Origin: Odiellus spinosus
Lineage: Eukaryota > Arthropoda > Arachnida > Opiliones > Phalangiidae
Direction of reading: 5' to 3'
Assembly: GCA_963920705.1 (NCBI GenBank)
Contig: OY987240.1
Span: 868,001 to 932,000, forward strand
Length of the DNA: 64,000 nucleotides
In this document: piece after piece, positions 24,101 through 37,810 of the stretch
Layout of the letters: each line of letters begins with the position of its first letter
Position numbering within the stretch: the first letter of the stretch is position 1
Notes under the pieces: generated by a model
Seen by the model: the letters and a program-made list of their open reading frames with translations, nothing else
Databases searched by the model: none
What the model was told of the DNA's origin: nothing
Made by a program: the position numbers and the translations under genes

Positions 24101-27100
24101 AAATTTGACTATTTTGATATTGTATGATTTCTTGAATTGGCCATATTTTTCTTGTTTTTCAACGGATTTTTGAAAACTCTTATTATTTAGACTGTCCATT
24201 AATTGCTCTTTCGAATGACTTTGGTTTTGTCTAAATTGCCAAAACGTGACAAATATAAAATTGGTTAAACTTAAGCAAAAACGCTTAAACATCCAAGATT
24301 ATTGGATTCAAATGGACACAAAACTTTTGATTTTAAAGCGATTTAGACAAAATTAAGACCACTCGAAAGACCCAATTTTGGTCTATCTAAAAAACAAGAG
24401 TTTTGGAAAATCCGTTGAAAAACATGGAAAATATGGCCAATTCAAAAAACATCTAATATCAAAAAGCGAATTTTTAAAATCTGAAATTTGACTATTTTGA
24501 TATTGTATGATTTCTTGAATTGGCCATATTTTTCTTGTTTTTCAACGGATTTTTGAAAACTCTTATTATTTAGACTGTCCATTAATTGCTCTTTCGAATG
24601 ACTTTGGTTTTGTCTAAATTGCCAAAACGTGACAAATATAAAATTGGTTAAAATTAAGAAAAAACGCTTAAAAATCCAAGATTATTGGATTCAAATGGAC
24701 ACAAAACTTTTGATTTTTAAGCGATTTAGACAAAATTAAGACCACTCGAAAGAGCAAATATTGGTCTATCTAAAAAACAAGAGTTTTGGAAAATCCGTTG
24801 AAAAACATGGAAAATATGGACAATTCAAAAAACATCTAATATCAAAAAGCGAATTTTTAAAATCTGAAATTTGACTATTTTGATATAGTATGATTTCTTG
24901 AATTGGCCATATTTTTCTTGTTTTTCAACGGATTTTTGAAAACTCTTGTTATTTAGACTGTCCATTAATTGCTCTTTCGAATGACTTCGGTTTTGTCTAA
25001 ATTGCCAAAACGTGACAAATATAAAATGGGTTTAAAATTAAGCAAAAACGCTTAAAAATCCAAGATTATTGGATTCAAATGGACACAAAACTTTTGATTT
25101 TAAAGCGATTTAGATAAAATTAAGACTACTCGAAAGACCAAATTTTGGACTATCTAAAAAACAAAAGTTTTGGAAAATCCGTTGAAAAACATGGAAAATA
25201 TGGCCAATTCAAAAAACATCTAATATCAAAAAGCGAATTTTTAAAATCTGAAATTTGACTATTTTGATATTGTATGATTTCTTGAATTGGCCATATTTTT
25301 CTTGTTTTTCAACGGATTTTTGAAAACTCTTATTATTTAGACTGTCCATTAATTGCTCTTTCGAATGACTTTGGTTTTGTCTAAATTGCCAAAACGTGAC
25401 AAATATAAAATTGGTTAAAATTAAGAAAAAACGCTTAAAAATCCAAGATTATTGGATTCAAATGGACACAAAACTTGATTTTTAAGCGATTTAAACAAAA
25501 TTAAGACCACTCGAAAAAGCAAATATTGTTCTATCTAAAAAACAAGAGTTTTGGAAAATCCGTTGAAAAACATGGAAAATATGGCCAATTCAAAAAACAT
25601 CTAATATCAAAAAGCGAATTTTTAAAATCTGAAATTTGACTATTTTAATATTGTATGATTTCTTGAATTGGCCATATTTTTCTTGTTTTTCAACGGATTT
25701 TTGAAAACTCTTGTTATTTAGACTGTCCATTAATTGCTCTTTCGAATGACTTTGGTTTTGTCTAAATTGCCAAAACGTGACAAATATAAAATGGGTTAAA
25801 ATTAACCAAAAACGCTTAAAAATCCAAGATTATTGGATTCAAATGGACACAAAACTTTTGATTTTAAAGCGATTTAGACAAAATTAAGACCACTCGAAAG
25901 ACCAAATTTTGGTCTAACTAAAAAACAAGAGTTTTGGAAAATCCGTTGAAAAACATGGAAAATTTGGCCAATTCAAAAAACATCTAATATCAAAAAGCGA
26001 ATTTTTAAAATCTGAAATTTGACTATTTTAATATTGTATGATTTCTTGAATTGGCCATATTTTTCTTGTTTTTCAACGGATTTTTGAAAACTCTTATTAT
26101 TTAGACTGTCCATTAATTGCTCTTTCTAATGACTTTGGTTTTGTCTATATTGCCAAAACGTGACAAATATAAAATGGGTTGAAATGAAGCTAAAACGCTT
26201 AAAAATCAAACATTATTGGATTCAAATGGACACAAAACTTTTGATTTTAAAGCGATTTAGACAAAATTAAGACTACTCGAAAAACCAAATTTTGGTCTAT
26301 CTAAAAAACAAGAGTTTTGGAAAATCCGTTGAAAAACATGGAAAATATGGCCAATTCAAAAAACATCTAATATCAAAAAGCGAATTTTTAAAATCTGAAA
26401 TTTTACTATTTTGATATTGTATGATTTCTTGAATTGGCCATATTTTTCTTGTTTTTCAACGGATTTTTGAAAACTCTTATTATTTAGACTGTCCATTAAT
26501 TGCTCTTTCGAATGACTTTGGTTTTGTCTAAATTGCCAAAACGTGACAAATATAAAATTGGTTAAAATTAAGAAAAAACGCTTAAAAATCCAAGATTATT
26601 GGATTCAAATGGACAAAAAACTTTTGATTTTTAAGCCATTTAGACAAAATTAAGACCACTCGAAATAGCAAATATTGGTCTATCTAAAAAATAAGAGTTT
26701 TGGAAAATCCATTGAAAAACATGGAAAATATGGACAATTCAAAAAACATCTAATATCAAAAAGCGAATTTTTAAAATCTGAAATTTGACTATTTTGATAT
26801 TGTATGATTTCTTGAATTGGCCATATTTTTCTTGTTTTTCAACGGATTTTTGAAAACTCTTGTTATTTAGACTGTCCATTAATTGCTCTTTCGAATGACT
26901 TTGGTTTTGTCTAAATTGCCAAAACGTGACAAATATAAAATGGGTTTAAAATTAAGCAAAAACGCTTAAAAATCCAAGATTATTGGATTCAAATGGACAC
27001 AAAACTTTTGATTTTAAAGCGATTTAGATAAAATTAAGACTACTCGAAAGACCAAATTTTGGACTATCTAAAAAACAAAAGTTTTGGAAAATCCGTTGAA

Positions 27101-28094
27101 AAACATGGAAAATATGGCCAATTCAAAAAACATCTAATATCAAAAAGCGAATTTTTAAAATCTGAAATTTGACTATTTTGATATTGTATGATTTCTTGAA
27201 TTGGCCATATTTTTCTTGTTTTTCAACGGATTTTTGAAAACTCTTATTATTTAGACTGTCCATTAATTGCTCTTTCGAATGACTTTGGTTTTGTCTAAAT
27301 TGCCAAAACGTGACAAATATAAAATTGGTTAAAATTAAGAAAAAACGCTTAAAAATCCAAGATTATTGGATTCAAATGGACACAAAACTTGATTTTTAAG
27401 CGATTTAAACAAAATTAAGACCACTCGAAAAAGCAAATATTGTTCTATCTAAAAAACAAGAGTTTTGGAAAATCCGTTGAAAAACATGGAAAATATGGAC
27501 AATTCAAAAAACGTCTAATATCAAAAAGCGAATTTTTAAAATCTGAAATTTGAATATTTTGATATTGTATGATTTCTTGAATTGGCCATATTTTTCTTGT
27601 TTTTCAACGGATTTTTGAAAACTCTTATTATTTAGACTGTCCATTAATTGCTCTTTCGAATGACTTTGGTTTTGTCTAAATTGCCAAAACGTGACAAATA
27701 TAAAATTGGTTAAAATTAAGAAAAAACGCTTAAAAATCCAAGATTATTGGATTCAAATGGACACAAAACTTTTGATTTTTAAGCGATTTAGACATAATTA
27801 AGACAACTCGAAAGAGCAAATATTGGTCTATCTAAAAAACAAGAGTTTTGGAAAATCCGTTGAAAAACATGGAAAATATAGCCAATTCAAAAAACATCTA
27901 ATATCAAAAAGCGAATTTTTAAAATCTGAAATTTGACTATTTTGATATTGTATGATTTCTTGAATTGGCCATATTTTTCTTGTTTTTCAACGGATTTTTG
28001 AAAACTCTTATTATTTAGACTGTCCATTAATTGCTCTTTCGAATTACTTTGGTTTTGTCTAAATTGCCAAAAGGTGACAAATATAAAATGGGTT
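18140..28094. repeat. Tandem duplication of a 4,977-bp, 13-monomer block
   Basis: Copy 1 (~18140-23117) and copy 2 (~23117-28094) share every marker I checked at a constant 4,977-bp offset: AAGCGATTAAGAC (18211/23188), AAAAAAGAGTTTTGG, GACCCAATTTTGG, TTTTGGACTATC, ACACAAAACTTGATTTTT, GAAATTTTACTATT, TGGACAAAAAAC and CAAAAGGTGACAAAT. I found no internal difference by eye, so the duplication looks very recent. Ends are approximate. Confidence 0.9.
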
Positions 28095-29040
28095 TAAAAT
28101 GAAGCAAAAACGCTTAAAAATCCAAGATTATTGGATTCAAATGGACACAAAACTTTTGATTTTAAAGCGATTTAGACAAAATTAAGACTACTCGAAAGAC
28201 CAAATTTTGGTCTATCTCAAAAACAAAAGTTTTGGAAAATCCGTTGAAAAACATGGAAAATATGGACAATTCAAAAAACATCTAATATCAAAAAGCGAAT
28301 TTTTAAAATCTGAAATTTGACTATTTTGATATTGTATGATTTCTTGAATTGGCCATATTTTTCTTGTTTTTCAACGGATTTTTGAAAACTCTTATTATTT
28401 ATACTGTCCATTAATTGCTCTTTCGAATGACTTTGGTTTTGTCTTAATTGCCAAAACGTGACAAATATAAAATTGGTTAAAATTAAGCAAAAACGATTAA
28501 AAATCCAAGATTATTGGATTCAAATGGACACAAAACTTTTGATTTTAAAGCGATTTAGACAAAATTAAGACCACTCGAAAGACCAAATTTTTTTCTATCT
28601 AAAAAACAAGAGTTTTGGAAAATCCGTTGAAAAACATGGAAAATATGGCCAATTCAAAAAACATCTAATATCAAAAAGCGAATTTTTAAAATCTGAAATT
28701 TGACTATTTTGATATAGTATGATTTCTTGAATTGGCCATATTTTTCTTGTTTTTCAACGGATTTTTGAAAACTCTTATTATTTAGACTGTCCATTAATTG
28801 CTCTTTCGAATGACTTTGGTTTTGTCTAAATTGCCAAAACGTGACAAATATAAAATTGGTTAAAATTAAGAAAAAACGCTTAAAAATCCAAGATTATTGG
28901 ATTCAAATGAACACAAAACTTTTGATTTTAAAGCGATTTAGACAAAATTATGACTACTCGAAAGACCAAATTTTGGTCTATCTAAAAAACAAGAGATTTG
29001 GAAAATCCGTTGAAAAACATGGAAAATATGGCCAATTCAA

Positions 29041-29423
29041 GAAACCATGCAATATCAAAATAGTCAAATTTCAGATTTTCAAAATTCGCTTTTTGATATT
29101 AGATGTTTTTTGAATTGTCCATATTTTCCATGTTTTTCAACGGATTTTCCAAAACTCTTGTTTTTTAGATAGACCAATATTTGCTCTTTCGAGTGGTCTT
29201 AATTTTGTCTAAATCGCTTAAAAATCAAAAGTTTTGTGTCCATTTGAATCCAATAATCTTGGATGTTTAAGCGTTTTTGCTTAATTTTAACCAATTTTAT
29301 ATTGGTCACAATTTTGCAATTTAGACAAAACCAAAATCATTCGAAAGAGCAATTAATGGACAGTCTAAATAATAAGAGTTTTCAAAAATCCGTTGAAAAA
29401 CAAGAAAAATATGGCCAATTCAA
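29041..29423 (-). repeat. Inverted satellite monomer, copy 1
   Basis: Forward sequence runs to the end of a left arm (GGCCAATTCAA, 29040). It then continues as the reverse complement of the dyad-centre spacer, left arm, linker and right arm, returning to forward orientation after GGCCAATTCAA at 29423. The inverted piece is exactly one monomer (383 bp), so both switches lie at dyad arm/spacer edges. In its own sense it carries GCAAAATTGTGACCAATATAAA, a variant otherwise seen at ~47600, 50670, 54490, 58710 and (as GCAATATTG) 61390. It creates two long perfect-orientation inverted repeats with its neighbours. Confidence 0.92.
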
Positions 29424-31339
29424 AAAACATCTAATATCAAAAAGCGAATTTTTAAAATCTGAAATTTGACTATTTTGATATTGTATGATTTCTTGAATTG
29501 GCCATATTTTTCTTGTTTTTCAACGGATTTTTGAAAACTCTTGTTATTTAGACTGTCCATTAATTGCTCTTTCGAATGACTTTGGTTTTGTCTAAATTGC
29601 CAAAACGTGACAAATATAAAATTGGTTAAAATTAAGCAAAAACGCTTAAAAATCCAAGATTATTGGATTCAAATGGACACAAAACTTTTGATTTTTAAGC
29701 GATTTAAACAAAATTAAGACCACTCGAAAAAGCAAATATTGTTCTATCTAAAAAACAAGAGTTTTGGAAAATCCGTTGAAAAACATGGAAAATATGGACA
29801 ATTCAAAAAACGTCTAATATCAAAAAGCGAATTTTTAAAATCTGAAATTTGAATATTTTGATATTGTATGATTTCTTGAATTGGCCATATTTTTCTTGTT
29901 TTTCAACGGATTTTTGAAAACTCTTATTATTTAGACTGTCCATTAATTGCTCTTTCGAATGACTTTGGTTTTGTCTAAATTGCCAAAACGTGACAAATAT
30001 AAAATTGGTTAAAATTAAGAAAAAACGCTTAAAAATCCAAGATTATTGGATTCAAATGGACACAAAACTTTTGATTTTTAAGCGATTTAGACAAAATTAA
30101 GACAACTCGAAAGAGCAAATATTGGTCTATCTAAAAAACAAGAGTTTTGGAAAATCCGTTGAAAAACATGGAAAATATAGCCAATTCAAAAAACATCTAA
30201 TATCAAAAAGCGAATTTTTAAAATCTGAAATTTGACTATTTTGATATTGTATGATTTCTTGAATTGGCCATATTTTTCTTGTTTTTCAACGGATTTTTGA
30301 AAACTCTTATTATTTAGACTGTCCATTAATTGCTCTTTCGAATTACTTTGGTTTTGTCTAAATTGCCAAAAGGTGACAAATATAAAATGGGTTTAAAATG
30401 AAGCAAAAACGCTTAAAAATCCAAGATTATTGGATTCAAATGGACACAAAACTTTTGATTTTAAAGCGATTTAGACAAAATTAAGACTACTCGAAAGACC
30501 AAATTTTGGTCTATCTCAAAAACAAAAGTTTTGGAAAATCCGTTGAAAAACATGGAAAATATGGACAATTCAAAAAACATCTAATATCAAAAAGCGAATT
30601 TTTAAAATCTGAAATTTGACTATTTTGATATTGTATGATTTCTTGAATTGGCCATATTTTTCTTGTTTTTCAACGGATTTTTGAAAACTCTTATTATTTA
30701 TACTGTCCATTAATTGCTCTTTCGAATGACTTTGGTTTTGTCTTAATTGCCAAAACGTGACAAATATAAAATTGGTTAAAATTAAGCAAAAACGATTAAA
30801 AATCCAAGATTATTGGATTCAAATGGACACAAAACTTTTGATTTTAAAGCGATTTAGACAAAATTAAGACCACTCGAAAGACCAAATTTTTTTCTATCTA
30901 AAAAACAAGAGTTTTGGAAAATCCGTTGAAAAACATGGAAAATATGGCCAATTCAAAAAACATCTAATATCAAAAAGCGAATTTTTAAAATCTGAAATTT
31001 GACTATTTTGATATAGTATGATTTCTTGAATTGGCCATATTTTTCTTGTTTTTCAACGGATTTTTGAAAACTCTTATTATTTAGATTGTCCATTAATTGC
31101 TCTTTCGAATGACTTTGGTTTTGTCTAAATTGCCAAAACGTGACAAATATAAAATTGGTTAAAATTAAGAAAAAACGCTTAAAAATCCAAGATTATTGGA
31201 TTCAAATGAACACAAAACTTTTGATTTTAAAGCGATTTAGACAAAATTATGACTACTCGAAAGACCAAATTTTGGTCTATCTAAAAAACAAGAGATTTGG
31301 AAAATCCGTTGAAAAACATGGAAAATATGGCCAATTCAA

Positions 31340-31722
31340 GAAACCATGCAATATCAAAATAGTCAAATTTCAGATTTTCAAAATTCGCTTTTTGATATTA
31401 GATGTTTTTTGAATTGTCCATATTTTCCATGTTTTTCAACGGATTTTCCAAAACTCTTGTTTTTTAGATAGACCAATATTTGCTCTTTCGAGTGGTCTTA
31501 ATTTTGTCTAAATCGCTTAAAAATCAAAAGTTTTGTGTCCATTTGAATCCAATAATCTTGGATGTTTAAGCGTTTTTGCTTAATTTTAACCAATTTTATA
31601 TTGGTCACAATTTTGCAATTTAGACAAAACCAAAATCATTCGAAAGAGCAATTAATGGACAGTCTAAATAATAAGAGTTTTCAAAAATCCGTTGAAAAAC
31701 AAGAAAAATATGGCCAATTCAA
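31340..31722 (-). repeat. Inverted satellite monomer, copy 2
   Basis: This is the same inverted 383-bp piece, exactly 2,299 bp downstream of the first and with the same switch points. It was carried along in the six-monomer duplication, so there was one inversion event and one later duplication. The 90-codon and 68-codon forward frames here and at copy 1 (28841, 29263, 31140, 31562) arise because the inversion places both arm-derived frames on the same strand. Confidence 0.92.
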
Positions 31723-33020
31723 AAAACATCTAATATCAAAAAGCGAATTTTTAAAATCTGAAATTTGACTATTTTGATATTGTATGATTTCTTGAATTGG
31801 CCATATTTTTCTTGTTTTTCAACGGATTTTTGAAAACTCTTGTTATTTAGACTGTCCATTAATTGCTCTTTCGAATGACTTTGGTTTTGTCTAAATTGCC
31901 AAAACGTGACAAATATAAAATTGGTTAAAATTAAGCAAAAACGCTTAAAAATCCAAGATTATTGGATTCAAATGGACACAAAACTTTTGATTTTTAAGCG
32001 ATTTAGACAAAATTAAGACCACTCGAAAGAGCAAATATTGGTCTATCTAAAAAACAAGAGTTTTGGAAAATCCGTTGAAAAACATGGAAAATATGGCCAA
32101 TTCAAAAAACATCTAATATCAAAAAGCGAATTTTTAAAATCTGAAATTTGACTATTTTGATATTGTATGGTTTCTTGAATTGGCCATATTTTTCTTGTTT
32201 TTCAACGGATTTTTGAAAACTCTTATTATTTAGACTGTCTATTAATTGCTCTTTCGAATGACTTTGGTTTTGTCTAAATTGACAAAACGTGACAAATATA
32301 AAATTGGTTAAAATTAAGAAAAAACGCTTAAAAATCTAAGATTATTGGATTCAAATGAACACAAAACTTTTGATTTTTAAGCGATTTAGACAAAATTAAG
32401 ACCACTCGAAAGAGCAAATATTGGTCTATCTAAAAAACAAGAGTTTTGGAAAATCCGTTGAAAAACATGGAAAATATGGACAATTCAAAAAACATCTAAT
32501 ATCAAAAAGCGAATTTTTAAAATCTGAAATTTGACTATTTTGATATTGTATAATTTCTTGAATTGGCCATATTTTTCTTGTTTTTCAACGGATTTTTGAA
32601 AACTCTTATTATTTAGACTGTCCATTAATTGCTCTTTCGAATGACTTTGGTTTTGTCTAAATTGCCAAAACGTGACAAATATAAAATGGGTTGAAATGAA
32701 GCTAAAACGGTTAAAAATCAAACATTATTGGATTCAAATGGACACAAAACATTTGATTTTTAAGCGATTTAGACAAAATCAACACGTATGGAAAGAGCAA
32801 ATATTGGTCTATCTAAAAAACAAGAGTTTTGGAAAATCCGTTGAAAACATGGAAAATATAGCCAATTCAAAAAACATCTAATATCAAAAAGCGAATTTTT
32901 AAAATCTGAAATTTGACTATTTTGATATTATATGATTTCTTGAATTGGCCATATTTTTCTTGTTTTTCAACGGATTTTTGAAAACTCTTATTATTTAGAC
33001 TGTCCATTAATTGCTCTTTC

Positions 33021-36000
33021 GAATGAGTTTGGTTTTGTCTAAATTGCCAAAACGTGACAAATATAAAATTGGTTAAAATTAAGAAAAAACGCTTAAAAAT
33101 CCAAGATTATTGGATTCAAATGAACACAAAACTTTTGATTTTTAAGCGATTTAGACAAAATTAAGACCACTCGAAAGAGCAAATATTGATCTATCTAAAA
33201 AACAAGAGTTTTTGAAAATCCGTTGAAAAACATGGAAAATATGGACAATTCAAAAAACATCTAATATCAAAAAGCGAATTTTTAAAATCTGAAATTTGAC
33301 TATTTTGATATTGTATGATTTCTTGAATTGGCCATATTTTTCTTGTTTTTCAACGGATTTTTGAAAACTCTTATTATTTAGACTGTCCATTAATTGCTCT
33401 TTCGAATGACTTTGGTTTTGTCTAAATTGACAAAACGTGACAAATATAAAATGGGTTGAAATGAAGCTAAAACGCTTAAAAATCAAACATTATTGGATTC
33501 AAATGGACACAAAACATTTGATTTTTAAGCGATTTAGACAAAATCAACACGTATGGAAAGAGCAAATATTGGTCTATCTAAAAAACAAGAGTTTTGGAAA
33601 ATCCGTTGAAAAACATGGAAAATATAGCCAATTCAAAAAAAATCTAATATCAAAAAGCGAATTTTTAAAATCTGAAATTTGACTATTTTGATATAGTATG
33701 ATTTCTTGAATTGGCCATATTTTTCTTGTTTTTCAACGGATTTTTGAAAACTCTTATTATTTAGACTGTCCATTAATTGCTCTTTCGAATGACTTTGGTT
33801 TTGTCTAAATTGCCAAAACGTGACAAATATAAAATTGGTTAAAATTAAGAAAAAACGCTTAAAAATCCAAGATTATTGGATTCAAATGAACACAAAACTT
33901 TTGATTTTTAAGCGATTTAGACAAAATTAAGACCACTCGAAAGAGCAAATATTGGTCTATCTAAAAAACAAGAGTTTTGGAAAATCCGTTGAAAAACATG
34001 GAAAATATGGACAATTCAAAAAACATCTAATATCAAAAAGCGAATTTTTAAAATCTGAAATTTGACTATTTTGATATTGTATAATTTCTTGAATTGGCCA
34101 TATTTTTCTTGTTTTTCAACGGATTTTTGAAAACTCTTATTATTTAGACTGTCCATTAATTGCTCTTTCGAATGACTTTGGTTTTGTCTAAATTGCCAAA
34201 ACGTGACAAATATAAAATGGGTTGAAATGAAGCTAAAACGCTTAAAAATCAAACATTATTGGATTCAAATGGACACAAAACATTTGATTTTTAAGCGATT
34301 TAGACAAAATCAAAACGTATGGAAAGAGCAAATATTGGTCTATCTAAAAAACAAGAGTTTTGGAAAATCCGTTGAAAAACATGGAAAATATAGCCAATTC
34401 AAAAAACATCTCATATCAAAAAGCGAATTTTTATAATCTGAAATTTGACTATTTTGATATTGTATGGTTTCTTGAATTGGCCATATTTCTCTTGTTTTTC
34501 AACAGATTTTTGAAAACTCTTATTATTTAGACTGTCCATTAATTGCTCTTTCGAATGACTTTGGTTTTGTCTAAATTGCCAAAACGTGACAAATATAACA
34601 TTGGTTAAAATTAAGAAAAAACGCTTAAAAATCCAAGATTATTGGATTCAAATGGACACAAAACTTTTGATTTTAAAGCGATTTAGACAAAATTAAGACC
34701 ACTCGAAAGACCAAATTTTGGTCTATCTAAAAAACAAGAGTTTTGGAAAATCCGTTGAAAAACATGGAAAATATGGCCAATTCAAAAAACATCTAATATC
34801 AAAAAGCGAATTTTTAAAATCTGAAATTTGACTATTTTGATATAGTATGATTTCTTGAATTGGTCATATTTTTCTTGTTTTTCAACGGATTTTTGAAAAC
34901 TCTTATTATTTAGACTGTCCATTAATTGCTCTTTCGAATGACTTTGGTTTTGTCTAAATTGCCAAAACGTGACAAATATAAAATTGGTTAAAATTAAGCA
35001 AAAACGCTTAAAAATCTAAGATTATTGGATTCAAATGGAAACAAAACTTTTGATTTTAAAGCGATTTAGACAAAATTAAGACCACTCGAAAGACCAAATT
35101 TTGGTCTATCTAAAAAACAAGAGTTTTGGAAAATCCGTTGAAAACATGGAAAATATAGCCAATTCAAAAAACATCTAATATCAAAAAGGGAATTTTTAAA
35201 ATCTGAAATTTGACTATTTTGATATTATATGATTTCTTGAATTGGCCATATTTTTCTTGTTTTTCAACGGATTTTTGAAAACTCTTATTATTTAGACTGT
35301 CCATTAATTGCTCTTTCGAATGACTTTGGTTTTGTTTAAATTGCCAAAACGTGACAAATATAAAATTGGTTAAAATTAAGAAAAAACGCTTAAAAATCCA
35401 AGATTATTGGATTCAAATGAACACAAAACTTTTGATTTTAAAGCGATTTAGACAAAATTAAGACCACTCGAAAGACCAAATTTTGGTCTATCTAAAAAAC
35501 AAGAGTTTTGGAAAATTCGTTGAAAAACATGGAAAATATAGCCAATTCAAAAAACATCTAATATCAAAAAGCGAATTTTTAAAATCTGAAATTTGACTAT
35601 TTTGATACTGTATGGTTTCTTGAATTGGCCAAATTTTTCTTGTTTTTCAACGGATTTTTGAAAACTCTTATTATTTAGACTGTCCATTAATTGCTCTTTC
35701 GAATGAGTTTGGTTTTGTCTAAATTGCCAAAACGTGACAAATATAAAATTGGTTAAAATTAAGAAAAAACGCTTAAAAATCCAAGATTATTGGATTCAAA
35801 TGAACACAAAACTTTTGATTTTTAAGCGATTTAGACAAAATTAAGACCACTCGAAAGAGCAAATATTGATCTATCTAAAAAACAAGAGTTTTTGAAAATC
35901 CGTTGAAAAACATGGAAAATATGGACAATTCAAAAAACATCTAATATCAAAAAGCGAATTTTTAAAATCTGAAATTTGACTATTTTGATATTGTATGATT

Positions 36001-37810
36001 TCTTGAATTGGCCATATTTTTCTTGTTTTTCAACGGATTTTTGAAAACTCTTATTATTTAGACTGTCCATTAATTGCTCTTTCGAATGACTTTGGTTTTG
36101 TCTAAATTGCCAAAACGTGACAAATATAAAATGGGTTGAAATGAAGCTAAAACGCTTAAAAATCAAACATTATTGGATTCAAATGGACACAAAACATTTG
36201 ATTTTTAAGCGATTTAGACAAAATCAACACGTATGGAAAGAGCAAATATTGGTCTATCTAAAAAACAAGAGTTTTGGAAAATCCGTTGAAAAACATGGAA
36301 AATATAGCCAATTCAAAAAAAATCTAATATCAAAAAGCGAATTTTTAAAATCTGAAATTTGACTATTTTGATATAGTATGATTTCTTGAATTGGCCATAT
36401 TTTTCTTGTTTTTCAACGGATTTTTGAAAACTCTTATTGTTTAGACTGTCCATTAATTGCTCTTTCGAATGACTTTGGTTTTGTCTAAATTGCCAAAACG
36501 TGACAAATATAAAATTGGTTAAAATTAAGAAAAAACGCTTAAAAATCCAAGATTATTGGATTCAAATGAACACAAAACTTTTGATTTTTAAGCGATTTAG
36601 ACAAAATTAAGACCACTCGAAAGAGCAAATATTGGTCTATCTAAAAAACAAGAGTTTTGGAAAATCCGTTGAAAAACATGGAAAATATGGACAATTCAAA
36701 AAACATCTAATATCAAAAAGCGAATTTTTAAAATCTGAAATTTGACTATTTTGATATTGTATAATTTCTTGAATTGGCCATATTTTTCTTGTTTTTCAAC
36801 GGATTTTTGAAAACTCTTATTATTTAGACTGTCCATTAATTGCTCTTTCGAATGACTTTGGTTTTGTCTAAATTGCCAAAACGTGACAAATATAAAATGG
36901 GTTGAAATGAAGCTAAAACGCTTAAAAATCAAACATTATTGGATTCAAATGGACACAAAACATTTGATTTTTAAGCGATTTAGACAAAATCAAAACGTAT
37001 GGAAAGAGCAAATATTGGTCTATCTAAAAAACAAGAGTTTTGGAAAATCCGTTGAAAAACATGGAAAATATAGCCAATTCAAAAAACATCTCATATCAAA
37101 AAGCGAATTTTTATAATCTGAAATTTGACTATTTTGATATTGTATGGTTTCTTGAATTGGCCATATTTCTCTTGTTTTTCAACGGATTTTTGAAAACTCT
37201 TATTATTTAGACTGTCCATTAATTGCTCTTTCGAATGACTTTGGTTTTGTCTAAATTGCCAAAACGTGACAAATATAACATTGGTTAAAATTAAGAAAAA
37301 ACGCTTAAAAATCCAAGATTATTGGATTCAAATGGACACAAAACTTTTGATTTTAAAGCGATTTAGACAAAATTAAGACCACTCGAAAGACCAAATTTTG
37401 GTCTATCTAAAAAACAAGAGTTTTGGAAAATCCGTTGAAAAACATGGAAAATATGGCCAATTCAAAAAACATCTAATATCAAAAAGCGAATTTTTAAAAT
37501 CTGAAATTTGACTATTTTGATATAGTATGATTTCTTGAATTGGTCATATTTTTCTTGTTTTTCAACGGATTTTTGAAAACTCTTATTATTTAGACTGTCC
37601 ATTAATTGCTCTTTCGAATGACTTTGGTTTTGTCTAAATTGCCAAAACGTGACAAATATAAAATTGGTTAAAATTAAGCAAAAACGCTTAAAAATCTAAG
37701 ATTATTGGATTCAAATGGAAACAAAACTTTTGATTTTAAAGCGATTTAGACAAAATTAAGACCACTCGAAAGACCAAATTTTGGTCTATCTAAAAAACAA
37801 GAGTTTTGGA
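33021..37810. repeat. Seven-monomer offset duplication (2,680 bp)
   Basis: The segment ~33021-35130 recurs at ~35701-37810. Markers at the 2,680-bp offset include GAATGAGTTTGG (33021/35701), ATTGATCTATC, CACGTATGGAAAGAGC, ATTGTATAATTTC, TTTTTATAATCTG and TTGGTCATATTTT. The ~570 bp between the copies contains monomers of another type (AAAAAGGGAATTTT, GATACTGTATGG). Confidence 0.82.

Larger units (their letters stand above)
27400..31999. repeat. Tandem duplication of a 2,299-bp, six-monomer block with inverted monomer
   Basis: Copy 1 (~27400-29700) and copy 2 (~29700-31999) match at a 2,299-bp offset, including the inverted monomer. Few differences were seen: GACATAATT versus GACAAAATT (27814 versus ~30092) and TTAGACTGTCC versus TTAGATTGTCC (~31084). 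The first copy overlaps the end of the 4,977-bp duplication, so this event came later or used its end. Confidence 0.88.
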
